This document shows, piece after piece, positions 10,217 to 20,838 of a stretch of DNA of 64,000 nt. Origin of the DNA: Balaenoptera acutorostrata. Lineage: Eukaryota; Chordata; Mammalia; Artiodactyla; Balaenopteridae. Under the pieces are notes generated by a model. The model saw only the letters and a program-made list of their open reading frames with translations. It did not search any database and was not told the origin of the DNA. Every line of letters starts with the position of its first letter. Position 1 is the stretch's first letter. The translations under genes and the position numbers were made by a program. The stretch spans positions 37,431,641-37,495,640 of the forward strand of contig NC_080074.1 of NCBI RefSeq assembly GCF_949987535.1. Direction: 5' to 3'.

Positions 10217-13200
10217 ATGGTCATAGGAACATACATATCGATAATTACCTTAAACGTGAATGGATTAAATGCCCCAACCAAAAGACATAGACTGGCTGAA
10301 TGGATACAAAAACAAGACCCATATATATGCTGTCTACAAGAGACCCACTTCAGACCTAGGGACACATACAGACTGAAAGTGAGGGGATGGAAAAAGATAT
10401 TCCATGCAAATGGAAATCAAAAGAAAGCTGGAGTAGCTATACTCATATCAGATAAAATAGACTTTAAAATAAAGAATGTTACAAGAGACAAGGAAGGACA
10501 CTACATAATGATCCAGGGATCAATCCAAGAAGAAGATATAACAATTATAAATATATATGCACCCAACATAGGAGCACCTCAATACATAAGGCAACTGCTA
10601 ACAGCTATAAAAGAGGAAATCGACAGTAACACAATAATAGTGGGGGACTTTAACACCTCACTTACACCAATGGACAGATCATCCAAAATGAAAATAAATA
10701 AGGAAACAGAAGCTTTAAATGACACAATAGACCAGATAGATTTAATTGATATATATAGGACATTCCATCCAAAAACGGCAGATTACACGTTCTTCTCAAG
10801 TGCACACGGAACATTCTCCAGGATAGATCACATCTTGGGTCACAAATCAAGCCTCAGTAAATTTAAGAAAATTGAAATCATATCAAGCATCTTTTCTGAC
10901 CACAACGCTATGAGATTAGAAATGAATTACAGGGAAAAAAACGTAAAAAAGACAAACACATGGAGGCTAAACAATACGTTACTAAATAACCAAGAGATCA
11001 CTGAAGAAATCAAACAGGAAATAAAAAAATACCTAGAGACAAATGACAATGAAAACACGACGACCCAAAACCTATGGGATGCAGCAAAAGTGGTTCTAAG
11101 AGGGAAGTTTATAGCTATACAAGCCTACCTAAAGAAACAAGAAAAATCTCAAGTAAACAATCCAACTTTACACCTAAAGAAACTAGAGAAAGAAGAACAA
11201 ACAAAACCCAAAGTTAGCAGAAGGAAAGAAATCATAAAGATCAGAGCAGAAATAAATGAAATAGAAACAAAGAAAACAATAGCAAAGATCAATAAAACTA
11301 AAAGTTGGTTCTTTGAGAAGATAAACAAAATTGATAAGCCATTAGCCAGACTCATCAAGAAAAAGAGGGAGAGGACTCAAATCAATAAAATCAGAAATGA
11401 AAAAGGAGAAGTTACAACAGACACCGCAGAAATACAAAACATCCTAAGAGACTACTACAAGCAACTTTATGCCAATAAAATGGACAACCTGGAAGAAATG
11501 GACAAATTCTTAGAAAGGTATAACCTTCCAAGACTGAACCAGGAAGAAACAGAAAATATCAACAGACCAATCACAAGTAATGAAATTGAAACTGTGATTA
11601 AAAATCTTCCAACAAACAAAAGTCCAGGACCAGATGGCTTCACAGGTGAATTCTATCAAACATTTAGAGAAGAGCTAACACCCATCCTTCTCAAACTCTT
11701 CCAAAAAATTGCAGAGGAAGGAACACTCCCAAACTCATTCTATGAGGCCACCATCACCCTGATACCAAAACCAGACAAAGACACTACAAAAAAAGAAAAT
11801 TACAGACCAATATCACTGATGAATATAGATGCAAAAATCCTCAACAAAATACTAGCAAACAGAATCCAACAACACATTAAAAGGATCATACACCACGATC
11901 AAGTGGGATTTATCCCAGGGATGCAAGGATTCTTCAATATACGCAAATCAATCAATGTGATACACCATATTAACAAATTGAAGAATAAAAACCATATGAT
12001 CATCTCAATAGATGCAGAAAAAGCTTTTGACAAAATTCAACACCCATTTATGATAAAAACTCTCCAGAAAGTGGGCATAGAGGGAACCTACCTCAACATA
12101 ATAAAGGCCATATATGACAAACCCACAGCAAACATCATTCTCAATGGTGAAAAACTGAAAGCATTTCCTCTAAGATCAGGAACGAGACAAGGATGTCCAC
12201 TCTCACCACTATTATTCAACATAGTTCTGGAAGTCCTAGCCACGGCAATCAGAGAAGAAAAAGAAATAAAAGGAATACAAATTGGAAAAGAAGAAGTAAA
12301 ACTGTCACTGTTTGCGGATGACATGATACTATACATAGAGAATCCTAAAACTGCCACCAGAAAACTGCTAGAGCTAATTAATGAATATGGTAAAGTTGCA
12401 GGCTACAAAATTAATGCACAGAAATCTCTTGCATTCCTATACACTAATGATGAAAAATCTGAAAGAGAAATTATGGAAACACTCCCATTTACCATTGCAA
12501 CAAAAAGAATAAAATACCTAGGAATAAACCTACCTAGGGAGACAAAAGACCTGTATGCAGAAAACTATAAGACACTGATGAAAGAAATTAAAGATGATAC
12601 CAACAGATGGAGAGATATACCATGTTCTTGGATTGGAAGAATCAACATTGTGAAAATGAGTATACTACCCAAAGCAATCTACAGATTCAATGCAATCCCT
12701 ATCAAATTACCAATGGCATTTTTTACGGAGCTAGAACAAATCATCTTAAAATTTGTATGGAGACACAAAAGACCCCGAATAGCCAAAGCAGTCTTGAGGC
12801 AAAAAAATGGAGCTGGAGGAATCAGACTCCCTGACTTCAGACTATACTACAAAGCTACAGTAATCAAGACAATATGGTACTGGCACAAAAACAGAAACAT
12901 AGATCAATGGAACAAGATAGAAAGCCCAGAGATTAACCCACGCACCTATGGTCAACTAATCTATGACAAAGGAGGCAAAGATATACAATGGAGAAAAGAC
13001 AGTCTCTTCAATAAGTGGTGCTGGGAAAACTGGACAGCCACATGTAAAAGAATGAAATTAGAATACTCCCTAACACCATACACAAAAATAAACTCAAAAT
13101 GGATTAGAGACCTAAATATAAGACTGGACACTATAAAACTCTTAGAGGAAAACATAGGAAGAACACTCTTTGACATAAATCACAGCAAGATCTTTTTCGA

Positions 13201-14035
13201 TCCACCTCCTAGAGTAATGGAAATAAAAACAAAAATAAACAAGTGGGACCTAATGAAACTTCAAAGCTTTTGCACAGCAAAGGAAACCATAAACAAGACG
13301 AAAAGACAACCCTCAGAATGGGAGAAAATATTTGCAAATGAATCAACGGACAAAGGATTAATCTCCAAAATATATAAACAGCTCATTCAGCTCAATATCA
13401 AAGAAACAAACACCCCAATCCAAAAATGGGCAGAAGACCTAAATAGACATTTCTCCAAAGAAGACATACAGACGGCCACGAAGCACATGAAAAGATGCTC
13501 AACATCACTAATTATTAGAGAAATGCAAATCAAAACTACAATGAGGTATCACCTCACTCCTGTTAGAATGGGCATCATCAGAAAATCTACAAACAACAAA
13601 TGCTGGAGAGGGTGTGGAGAAAAGGGAACCCTCTTGCACTGTTGGTGGGAATGTAAATTGATACAGCCACTATGGAGAACAATATGGAGGTTCCTTCAAA
13701 AACTAAAAATAGAATTACCATATGACCCAGCAATCCCACTACTGGGCATATACCCAGAGAAAACCGTAATTCAAAAAGACACGTGCACCCGAATGTTCAT
13801 TGCAGCACTATTTACAATAGCCAGGTCATGGAAGCAACCTAAATGCCCATCAACAGACGAATGGATAAAGAAGTTGTGGTACATATATACGATGGAATAT
13901 TATTCAGCCATAAAAAGGAACGAAATTGAGTCATTTGTTGAGAAGTGGATGGATCTAGAGACTGTCATACAGAGTGAAGTAAGTCAGAAAGAGAAAAACA
14001 AATATCGTATGTTAATGCATGTATGTGGAACGTAG
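10217..14035 (+). CDS. L1 ORF2 protein (endonuclease / reverse transcriptase), intact
   Basis: The 1,272-residue product (human ORF2p 1,275) nicks genomic DNA and copies L1 RNA at the nick. The APE-like endonuclease covers about 1-235, with expected active-site residues present: N13 (T-L-N-V-N-G), E42 (Q-E-T-H), D144 and N146 (G-D-F-N), D204 (R-I-D-H) and D228-H229 (S-D-H-N). Reverse-transcriptase motifs include S-P-G-P-D-G-F near 469-475, [10 protein letters not shown] near 596-605, R-Q-G-C-P-L-S-P near 657-664 and F-A-D-D at 699-702. The C-terminal Cys-rich motif is C1129-x3-C1133-x7-H1141-x4-C1146. No stop, frameshift or missing key residue is seen. It sits downstream of ORF1 in the same frame-independent bicistronic layout as other L1s, where translation is inefficient and ORF1-dependent. 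Confidence 0.95.
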   Translation: MVIGTYISIITLNVNGLNAPTKRHRLAEWIQKQDPYICCLQETHFRPRDTYRLKVRGWKKIFHANGNQKKAGVAILISDKIDFKIKNVTRDKEGHYIMIQGSIQEEDITIINIYAPNIGAPQYIRQLLTAIKEEIDSNTIIVGDFNTSLTPMDRSSKMKINKETEALNDTIDQIDLIDIYRTFHPKTADYTFFSSAHGTFSRIDHILGHKSSLSKFKKIEIISSIFSDHNAMRLEMNYREKNVKKTNTWRLNNTLLNNQEITEEIKQEIKKYLETNDNENTTTQNLWDAAKVVLRGKFIAIQAYLKKQEKSQVNNPTLHLKKLEKEEQTKPKVSRRKEIIKIRAEINEIETKKTIAKINKTKSWFFEKINKIDKPLARLIKKKRERTQINKIRNEKGEVTTDTAEIQNILRDYYKQLYANKMDNLEEMDKFLERYNLPRLNQEETENINRPITSNEIETVIKNLPTNKSPGPDGFTGEFYQTFREELTPILLKLFQKIAEEGTLPNSFYEATITLIPKPDKDTTKKENYRPISLMNIDAKILNKILANRIQQHIKRIIHHDQVGFIPGMQGFFNIRKSINVIHHINKLKNKNHMIISIDAEKAFDKIQHPFMIKTLQKVGIEGTYLNIIKAIYDKPTANIILNGEKLKAFPLRSGTRQGCPLSPLLFNIVLEVLATAIREEKEIKGIQIGKEEVKLSLFADDMILYIENPKTATRKLLELINEYGKVAGYKINAQKSLAFLYTNDEKSEREIMETLPFTIATKRIKYLGINLPRETKDLYAENYKTLMKEIKDDTNRWRDIPCSWIGRINIVKMSILPKAIYRFNAIPIKLPMAFFTELEQIILKFVWRHKRPRIAKAVLRQKNGAGGIRLPDFRLYYKATVIKTIWYWHKNRNIDQWNKIESPEINPRTYGQLIYDKGGKDIQWRKDSLFNKWCWENWTATCKRMKLEYSLTPYTKINSKWIRDLNIRLDTIKLLEENIGRTLFDINHSKIFFDPPPRVMEIKTKINKWDLMKLQSFCTAKETINKTKRQPSEWEKIFANESTDKGLISKIYKQLIQLNIKETNTPIQKWAEDLNRHFSKEDIQTATKHMKRCSTSLIIREMQIKTTMRYHLTPVRMGIIRKSTNNKCWRGCGEKGTLLHCWWECKLIQPLWRTIWRFLQKLKIELPYDPAIPLLGIYPEKTVIQKDTCTRMFIAALFTIARSWKQPKCPSTDEWIKKLWYIYTMEYYSAIKRNEIESFVEKWMDLETVIQSEVSQKEKNKYRMLMHVCGT

Positions 14036-14243
14036 AAAAATGGTACAGATGAGCCAGTTTGCAGGGCAGAAGTTGAGACACAGATGTAGAGAATGGACAT
14101 ATGGACACCAAGGGGGGAAAACTGCGATGAGGTGGGGATGGTGATGTGCTGAATTGGGCGATTGGGATTGACATGTATACACTGATGTGTATAAAACTGA
14201 TGCCTAATAAGAACCTGCAGTATAAAAAAACAAACAAAACAAC
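14036..14243 (+). other. L1-A 3'UTR with degraded poly(A) signal
   Basis: About 200 bp, with a G-rich patch near 14,112-14,150 (runs of six and four G). The related L1-E ends in a tract holding AATAAA (55,683-55,688), whereas here the end reads TATAAAAAAACAAACAAAAC and has no AATAAA. Loss of the signal would favour read-through, which fits the transduction that follows. Confidence 0.8.
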
Positions 14244-14266
14244 TAATACTAAACTTTCATTGGGTT

Positions 14267-14906
14267 ATTTGTATGGAAATATGTTAATATAAATGTTTCA
14301 GACATTACATGAAATTTCTAAAAATCTTATATTTGTATTTGTATGGAAATATGTATGGAGATATGTTAATATAAATGTTTCAGACATTACATGAAATTTC
14401 TAAAAATCTTATATTTGTATTTGTATGGAAATATGTATGGAAATATGTTAATATAAATGTTTCAGACATTACATGAAATTTCTAAAAATCTTATATTTGT
14501 ATTTGTATGGAAATATGTATGGAAATATGTTAATATAAATGTTTCAGACATTACATGAAATTTCTAAAAATCTTATATTTGTATTTGTATGGAAATATGT
14601 ATGGAAATATGTTAATATAAATGTTTCAGACATTACATGAAATTTCTAAAAATCTTATATTTGTATTTGTATGGAAATATGTATGGAAATATGTTAATAT
14701 AAATGTTTCAGACATTACATGAAATTTCTAAAAATCTTATATTTGTATTTGTATGGAAATATGTATGGAAATATGTTAATATAAATGTTTCAGACATTAC
14801 ATGAAATTTCTAAAAATCTTATATTTGTATTTGTATGGAAATATGTATGGAAATATGTTAATATAAATGTTTCAGACATTACAGGAAACGTCTAAAAATC
14901 TTATAT
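14267..14906 (+). repeat. 82-bp minisatellite, about 7.6-8 copies
   Basis: The anchor ATGTTAATAT recurs at 14,281, 14,363, 14,445, 14,527, 14,609, 14,691, 14,773 and 14,855, always 82 bp apart. Inner units are nearly identical; one G/A difference is seen near 14,360. The first unit is partial, lacking a 12-bp sub-repeat, and the last diverges after 14,880. The unit itself holds a smaller ATATGTATGGAA-type duplication. Near-identity points to recent expansion. Confidence 0.96.
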
Positions 14907-15552
14907 GTTCTGGTATAATGTTATAAGTAATAATCCTAGTTATTACTTTAAAATGTATATCTCAGAAATAACTAATTTTATTGTCAACTGCATTATTATG
15001 AACTTTCATCAAATCTTTAACCATGGTCATTTTTAAGTCTTTTGTCATTTACAGACAGTTCTGGGTGTACTCTGATGATTTTGCAAATATGTTCCTATAA
15101 AAGAGTTTCATCTTCAAGAAATTCATGGAAAAGACTCTGACAAGTACAGGTTTCTGGTAACTGACTGTACTGCTGAACTGAATGAATAAGCATTTTCAGA
15201 ACTCTAATGAAAAACTGATGAACTCATAAAAGTGCTAACAAAAGATCAAGATGAAAAAAAAGAAATTAATTACATGGGACTGAGTGAACTGATGAGGATG
15301 AGTATAATTTTTGTGACTTTCTGTCTGAATTAAAAAAAAAAAAAAATCCCACAAGGACTCAGAGGAAAAGAATATACAAATCAATTTTCACTGCAAAGTA
15401 AAGGAGCTGTTACAGTGGAGGATTACTGGACTGAATGTCAATGTTATGACATAGTATAAGTGTGTTTCATGTTTGGTAATTGCAATCATTGTTGCTTTTG
15501 TTGTGGTCATCCATGTACAATGCTTGGTGTCAGTCTATCTATCTCTTGTAAA

Positions 15553-15558
15553 AATAAA
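15553..15558 (+). terminator. AATAAA poly(A) signal used by the L1-A transcript
   Basis: AATAAA lies 20 bp before the first A run (15,578) and is followed by a GT-rich stretch, the expected spacing for mRNA 3' end formation. It supplies the end of the transduced transcript. Confidence 0.8.
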
Positions 15559-15577
15559 ATACAGTGTGTGTGTGTGG

Positions 15578-15603
15578 AAAAAAAAAAAAAAAAAGAAATA
15601 ATT

Positions 15604-15667
<64 letters not shown>
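15578..15667 (+). repeat. Composite poly(A) tail of L1-A
   Basis: Seventeen A (15,578-15,594), then GAAATAATTC, then 63-64 A up to the 3' target-site duplication (one A is shared). Such long pure A runs shorten quickly, so the insertion is recent or the run has re-expanded. Confidence 0.9.
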
Positions 15668-15670
<3 letters not shown>

Positions 15671-15683
15671 ATATATAATCATT
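15668..15683 (+). repeat. L1-A target-site duplication, 3' copy
   Basis: Exact match to 8,267-8,282. Confidence 0.93.
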
Positions 15684-15834
15684 AAAAGCCATGGGTTCTG
15701 AAACAAAACATATGTAAAATATCAGGAATTCAAGTACTTAAAAAAATACCTAATGTATCCAAAATCAAAGCAGTCTGTTGTATCATTAAAATTAAGGCAA
15801 AAAGAGCAAAACACTCTTTCTATGTTTCTTAGGG

Positions 15835-16022
15835 CAGGAGGATTTAATCTTCTATCTCTAGGGAATCTATGTTGGATGATGGACTTCAGGGGATCCCTGA
15901 GCCTCATGAATTTGATTACAAAATTTTAGAGGTGGGCATATTCACTTTCTTTTGAGACAAGGGTTTACTATTTCATCAGATTCTCAAAGGTCCATGACAT
16001 CTCAAAATTAAGATCCACTGCA
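15835..16022 (+). repeat. MER5/Charlie-like hAT fragment
   Basis: The end block 'catcagattctcaaaggtcc' followed by 'aagatccactg' resembles the terminus of MER5-type nonautonomous hAT elements. Internal sequence is strongly diverged. Confidence 0.5.
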
Positions 16023-16539
16023 AAGGAAACTCCATTTGAAAGCTTGAAAATAAAAATTTGGATTATTATTACTAAAGTAATAATTAAATGCTAGAAAATT
16101 GAAATACTTATTTTCTTTGGAATATGAGGAAAAAATTACAGATATTGACTAATTTTCTTTCAACCAGGTAAAGAACAGAAAAAGAGAAGTAGAATATTTT
16201 CTTTTTAGAAAAGGGTAGTATAGCTACAACTTAGGTGAAAGATTGAGAGACAGAGAGTCAAGGAATACTAAAACCTTCAATAAATTTTCCTAAAGCATAT
16301 GATATCTTTCATCCAGTATCTCCCAGATTAAACACAATACCCACTTTTGCTAAACTCTAAACTTCTTAAAAATCATCTTCAATTCTCATTCTATTCTCTC
16401 TCCTCCATACTCAGAATGTACACCACTATCTGTTCTCTAAAGATCCTTATATTTCTCATGCTTAGATCTCACTTCAAAGAGGCAGAATTTTGTGCACCTC
16501 TACTTTGTGATTCAACTAGTTGGGTGTCTCGTCTAAAAG

Positions 16540-16880
16540 TCTTACCATTCTTTTGCATGTGGATAACCAGCTTTCCCAATACCATTTGTTCAATGTGTAC
16601 TATTCAACACCATTTCCCCATGTATATTCTTGGCTCCCTTGTTGAATATCAGCTGACTGTATATACATGGGTTTATTTCTGGGCTCTCTATTCTGTTCCA
16701 TGGGCCTGTATAGCTGTTTTTATGTCAATACCATACTATTTTCAATTACTGCAGCTTTGTAACGTATCTTGAAATCAGGATGTGATACTCCCAACTTTGT
16801 TTTTCTTTCTGAGGATTACTTTCGCTATTCACAGTCTTTCATGGCTCCATATGAATTTCAGGATTTTTTTTTTCTTTTTC
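16540..16880 (-). mobile_element. Old L1 ORF2 fragment, antisense
   Basis: The plus strand carries the reverse complement of L1 ORF2 between the RT and the Cys-rich region: 'ttttgcatgtggataaccag', 'ttatttctgggctctctatt', 'tactgcagctttgtaac' and 'gctccatatgaatttcagga'. It is truncated at both ends and broken by stops. Confidence 0.8.
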
Positions 16881-16984
16881 TGCACAACAGAGAATATATA
16901 GCGTATATACACTTAAAAACATATAAAAAGGGTAGGCCTCATTTTAAGTATTCTTACCACACAGAAAAAAATACAGTATGATAA

Positions 16985-17925
16985 AGGTCATATTGAAGGA
17001 GCATGTCCTAAAGGAAACATATGCTGTTCCCCTTTCTAAATCTGGACTTCCTCCAATTGTTCCTGTCTCATTAAAAGCCTCATACAGTTGCATAATCTGG
17101 AAATTGAGGATCCATTCTGGACACTTCCCTCTCCCTTATCCTCATATTCTATTTTTCACAAATTCCTGCCAATTTCAAACATCTCTCAAATTTGTCCCCC
17201 TTTCTCTATCTCTACTATCTCCATCCTGGTTCAGGCTACCATTATCACTTGCCTAGATGAGAAACAGTCTATCCTGCTAGCTTCATGCCTGTTGCTTTCT
17301 TACAAACCTTTCTTTCTTTCTGTGGCAGCCAGAGTTTTTCAGAAACATACATCTCGTCATCACATATCTGTTTAAAACCATTCAGTAGCCTCCAACGGTT
17401 CTTGAGATGATGACCAAAATGTTTACCCTGGATGCAAAATCCTGGCCAGTGTTCCTCATATATCTTTTACCATTCTCCTTGCTCTCTACAATCCAGTTTC
17501 AATGGTTTCTAGATTTCTCAAAACTGTTAAGTTCTATGTCTCCTCTAGGCCTTTGTACATTTTGTGCTTTGCTTGAGACTTTCCTACAACCACACTACAT
17601 GCTTTACCTATTCCCACTTCTGCTCTGAGTTACCATTCCCTTCCTTCAAACCTTGGCACATACATCACTTCATGAGGAAGCTTCCACTGGCCCCTTCCAA
17701 GGTCAGTAGCACCCCTACTTCCATGCTCAAAGTGTCCTCTATTTTTCTTTTAAAACAGGTAAGACAGTTTGTAGTTGTACATTTGTTTGATTATTTGAGG
17801 ACTGTCTCCCTCCACCTCCTCCTACTCAGCTATAAGATCCAACATTGTCTGTTTTGCACACCAGTATAATAAAATCACTGTTTTATTCCAAATAAATATT
17901 GAATAATGAATGAATGGGTGGTTCT
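16985..17925 (+). pseudogene. L2 LINE remnant, 3' part
   Basis: Sense L2-like blocks in order: 'ggttcaggctaccattatca', 'aaccattcagtagcctccaa', 'ctaggcctttgtacattttg', 'acctattcccacttctgctc' and a 3' end 'aaatattgaataatgaatga'. All frames are interrupted; it is an ancient non-functional copy. Confidence 0.65.
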
Positions 17926-18134
17926 GATCTCTATGAGGAAACTTTATACTATGAGGGTGAGAGCCAAAATGCATAAAGAGGGAGAGTGCAGAAAACCCTA
18001 CTGGCTACCTCCTTTCCTTTCTTCATGGCTATTTTTATGTATCATCAAAGTAGAACTTTCAGCTCCATTGAACAGATCTATTTGTTTTACCATTAACAAA
18101 AGATAAAATTGCCCTTTAAAAACATTTGCCTGGG

Positions 18135-18570
18135 GATACTGTGTCAGAGTTCCAGCAGAAAACAGGATTCATTTCCAATGGAGAGATTTGTTGAAAAACT
18201 TCTCATAGAAGTACGTATGGGCAAATGAAGGAAACAAACAAGGGACGGTGATGCTCCAGAGACCAACATCAGCTGGAGACCATTACCCTTAGTACCAAAG
18301 AGAAAAGAGGAGGAAATATGGACCAGGGGCCTCCCAGTGAAAGCTATGGTTAAAGAGGAATGTGGAATCAGCCCTATGTAAATATAGCGCCAAAGCAGGG
18401 AAAGTGCAGGGGAAAAAGTACTCTATGCTCTCTCTCTTTCCACCCTTACCTCCCATTGGTTGAACACATTTAGAAGCCAAATGTAAGCAAGCCAGGGATT
18501 TATAGTCCCCAGGGGCTGGCTTCTTGTGCAAACAATGCATGACAAACAAGAGCAGAGATTGGATCTGGGG
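18135..18570. repeat. Unassigned ancient interspersed repeat
   Basis: The texture (for example 'tgctccagagaccaacatca' and 'ctcccattggttgaacacat') resembles a widespread eutherian repeat, but I cannot assign a family. Confidence 0.3.
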
Positions 18571-18687
18571 CCGAGAGTGGACATAGGTACATATTTTCTA
18601 TTTCTGCCACTGGGGAGAAAGTGTCCCCATTAGGAATGGAGACTTTCATTTTACTTCAGGAAAGAGGTGTTTAAAATGTCAAAAGTT

Positions 18688-18830
18688 ATGGGAATTCCCT
18701 GGTGGTCCAGTGATTAGGGCTGTGGGCTTCCATTGCAGGGGGCATGGGTTTGATCCCTGGTGGGGGAACTAGGATCCCTTATGCTGTGCAGCCAAAAAAT
18801 TAAACAAACAAACAAATAAATAAATAAAAG
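18688..18830 (+). repeat. Short CHR-type SINE with target-site duplication
   Basis: A tRNA-derived head GGGAATTCCCTGGTGGTCCA, a B-box-like region and an (AAAC/AAAT)n tail. GTCAAAAGTT occurs at 18,678-18,687 and 18,831-18,840, flanking it exactly. Its body is about 140 bp, about half of the long CHR copies at 33 and 40 kb. Confidence 0.9.
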
Positions 18831-19117
18831 GTCAAAAGTTCTGAAAGCCTAGAGAAATGTGCTTCACAGTATCTGTGTACTAATCAAATCTGTGTCACAA
18901 AGGTGGGTTAGCCACATAGGAAGACTTTAATAAAAATTCAAATTCTTTTAAAACAAAGCATTCTTCACCAAAACCGAAAGATTTATCTTAGTGAAAAGAG
19001 ATAGAAGAATGAATTTAATTTAATCAGCAATGAAGAGCTAAAGGATAGGTAGCAAAGATACAAATATAGTTATGGAATGAATCTAAACACTGGTAGTGCC
19101 AACTTGACATTCGTAAG

Positions 19118-19645
19118 CCTCAGTTTCTGTGGTACGCAGAGAAGTGGCCCCTCAAAGATGTCCAAGTTCAAATCCTTGCAACGTGTAAATATGTTAGGTT
19201 ACATGGCAAAGGGGAATTAAGTTTGCAGATGGAATTAAATTTGCTAATCAGTTGACCTTAAAATAGGGAGATTGTCTTGGATTATCAATGTGGGCCCAAT
19301 GTAATTGCAAGGTTTCTTAAAAGTGGAAGGGGGAGGCAGGAAAGGAGGTCAGGATGATGCTGTATAAGAAGGACTTCAAAGCTGCTATTACTGGCTTTGA
19401 AAATGGAGGAAGAGATTGACAAGACAAGGAATGTGAGCAGCCTCTAGAAGGTGGAAAAGGAAAGGAAATGGATTCTCTCCTGGAGCCTTTAGAAAGGAAT
19501 GCCAGCCTGGAGACACCTTGATATAGCCTGATGAAACCCATCAGAAGTATGACCCATAGAACTGTAACATCATAAATTTTTGCTGTTTTAAGCCACTAAG
19601 TGTGTGGCAATTTTTTTATAGCACAAACAGAAAGTGAATACAGTG
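19118..19645 (+). repeat. MLT1-like LTR
   Basis: It shares the MaLR LTR layout: 'ttgaccttaaaatagggaga', 'gtgggcccaatgtaattgca', 'gattctctcctggagccttt', 'acaccttgata', then 'gctgttttaagccactaagt' at the end. The subfamily is not resolved. Confidence 0.55.
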
Positions 19646-20545
19646 TCCTCATTTGTGGAATGGGGGCTAATAATACTGCTCTTGAGAAGAAATTTAAAAT
19701 ATGACTCAGCTCCTCCTCAAAACAAATATTTTAATGGTAAGAATTGAGGCTTATGAAAAGATGGGTGGCTTCATAAAGACATGTCTTCATTTCTAGAGCA
19801 GAGAATTCCTCTAAACGCATAGCTGGCTGAATTACAGAGAAGTCTGTTGAAAAGATTTTTTCCTTGCTTGTGGAGCACAACTGCTCTAAATCAGTCAGCC
19901 AGACATGATCCTATTTCTTTTAATTAATTAAGTATGTATTATTACTTATTTATTGTTAGGGACAAGAAAAAAACTGCATATGTTTATAAAATTAATTATA
20001 AAATACAAAGTAAAATCTCTAATGTGTTCAATTAGTTAGGGTAGAGTAGCCTGTAGTACCAAATAGGTTTTGAAATCTCATGTTACAGTCCAGGGCAGCT
20101 ACTCAAGTAGCCAGAATAACTCTCCTCTGGGCTCTGTCCTTCTCTGGTCCACCTTCTTCTATGCCTTGTCACTGTGTCCATCCAGCTAGTGGAAGAGGAA
20201 AGAGCTTGGAGCAGCATGCACATGGGGGAGGCTTGTGGGTAGGGTCTAGAAGATGCACCTATCCCTTACCATGTATTAAAACTTAATCACTTAGCTACAC
20301 TTCACAAGAATGCTTAGAAATGTAGTCTAGCTGCATGTGAGTCCACAAAGAAGAGAGATGGAAATTTATGAATAGCCCGTAGTCTTTACCTCATGCATAA
20401 TGAAACAGAAGCTAAAAATCTGGCACTGTCTATATAAAAAAAATCATGCGATCATTGGTTCAGCTCTGAGACTTCAACAATAGTTAGTTGAGGTTTCAGT
20501 AGTAAAGCCATTGTTTGACTATCAATTATCAGTGGAAACTGGTTG
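19646..20545. other. Unclassified DNA
   Basis: Nothing recognisable is seen apart from an AT-rich patch near 19,918-19,960. Confidence 0.4.
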
Positions 20546-20700
20546 CTTTCCAGTTTCTCTCTAAGGCCCGTCTCATAGTCTTTGAGGATTAAAAGTGGTT
20601 ATATACATGTCACTTATCATAAAGCTTGGCACACAGTAAACATTCCAATAAGTTAGATCTAATATATTACTGAAATTATTGCCACAGTTAAAATTGTCAT
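20546..20700 (+). repeat. MIR 3' portion
   Basis: The block 'cataaagcttggcacacagtaaacattccaataagt' resembles the MIR 3' end in sense. Confidence 0.5.
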
Positions 20701-20734
20701 TATGTAATTTGTGATAGAAAAGGGAATAAAACTG

Positions 20735-20838
20735 ATAAATTGAGATCAAAAGCAATAACACAATAATAGTAGAGGAGTTTAACAGCCCACTTACATCAAT
20801 GGACAGATCATCCAGGCAGAATGACAGAAAATCAATAA
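20735..20838 (+). pseudogene. Old L1 (L1-C) ORF2 endonuclease piece
   Basis: It matches L1 ORF2 around residues 135-163, including the G-D-F-N region ('cacaataatagtagaggagt', 'caatggacagatcatccagg'), where GGGGGAC of the intact copy reads GAGGAG here. It stops abruptly where L1-B begins. It is probably the left part of the L1 that resumes at 29,715. Confidence 0.75.

Larger units (their letters stand above)
14244..15577 (+). other. 3'-transduced genomic segment in L1-A
   Basis: This non-L1 DNA lies between the L1 3' end and the final A tail, inside the target-site duplications, so it moved with the element. It contains an 82-bp minisatellite (14,267-14,906), then unique AT-rich DNA. A polypyrimidine tract ending in TTTACAG at 15,048-15,054 looks like a splice acceptor, and AATAAA at 15,553-15,558 followed by a GT-rich run ends the segment; together these resemble an intron tail plus a terminal exon. 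I do not recognise the source locus. Open frames inside are short. Confidence 0.85.
8283..15667 (+). mobile_element. Young full-length L1 (L1-A) with 3' transduction
   Basis: A single retrotransposed unit of about 7.4 kb lies between perfect 16-bp duplications. Order: 5'UTR 8,283-9,252; ORF1 9,253-10,158; 58-bp spacer; ORF2 10,217-14,035; short L1 3'UTR to about 14,243; transduced genomic segment to about 15,577; composite A tail to 15,667. Both ORFs are open over their full expected lengths, the duplications are identical and 64 consecutive A remain, all signs of youth. A related full-length copy, L1-E at 49,795, is broken. L1-A is a candidate retrotransposition-competent element; competence itself is inferred, not shown. 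Confidence 0.95.

Noticed and set aside
14267..14906. Regular direct repeats that might suggest a CRISPR array
   Set aside because: Units are 82 bp, contiguous and near-identical with no unique spacers, in a mammalian L1 transduction; it is a minisatellite.
15055..15577. Naming the gene from which the transduced exon-like DNA came
   Set aside because: I do not recognise it with any certainty from the sequence alone; a transcript search is needed.
15460..15678. 72-codon frame ending in a long polylysine run
   Set aside because: The lysines are the translated poly(A) tail of L1-A; the frame has no protein features.
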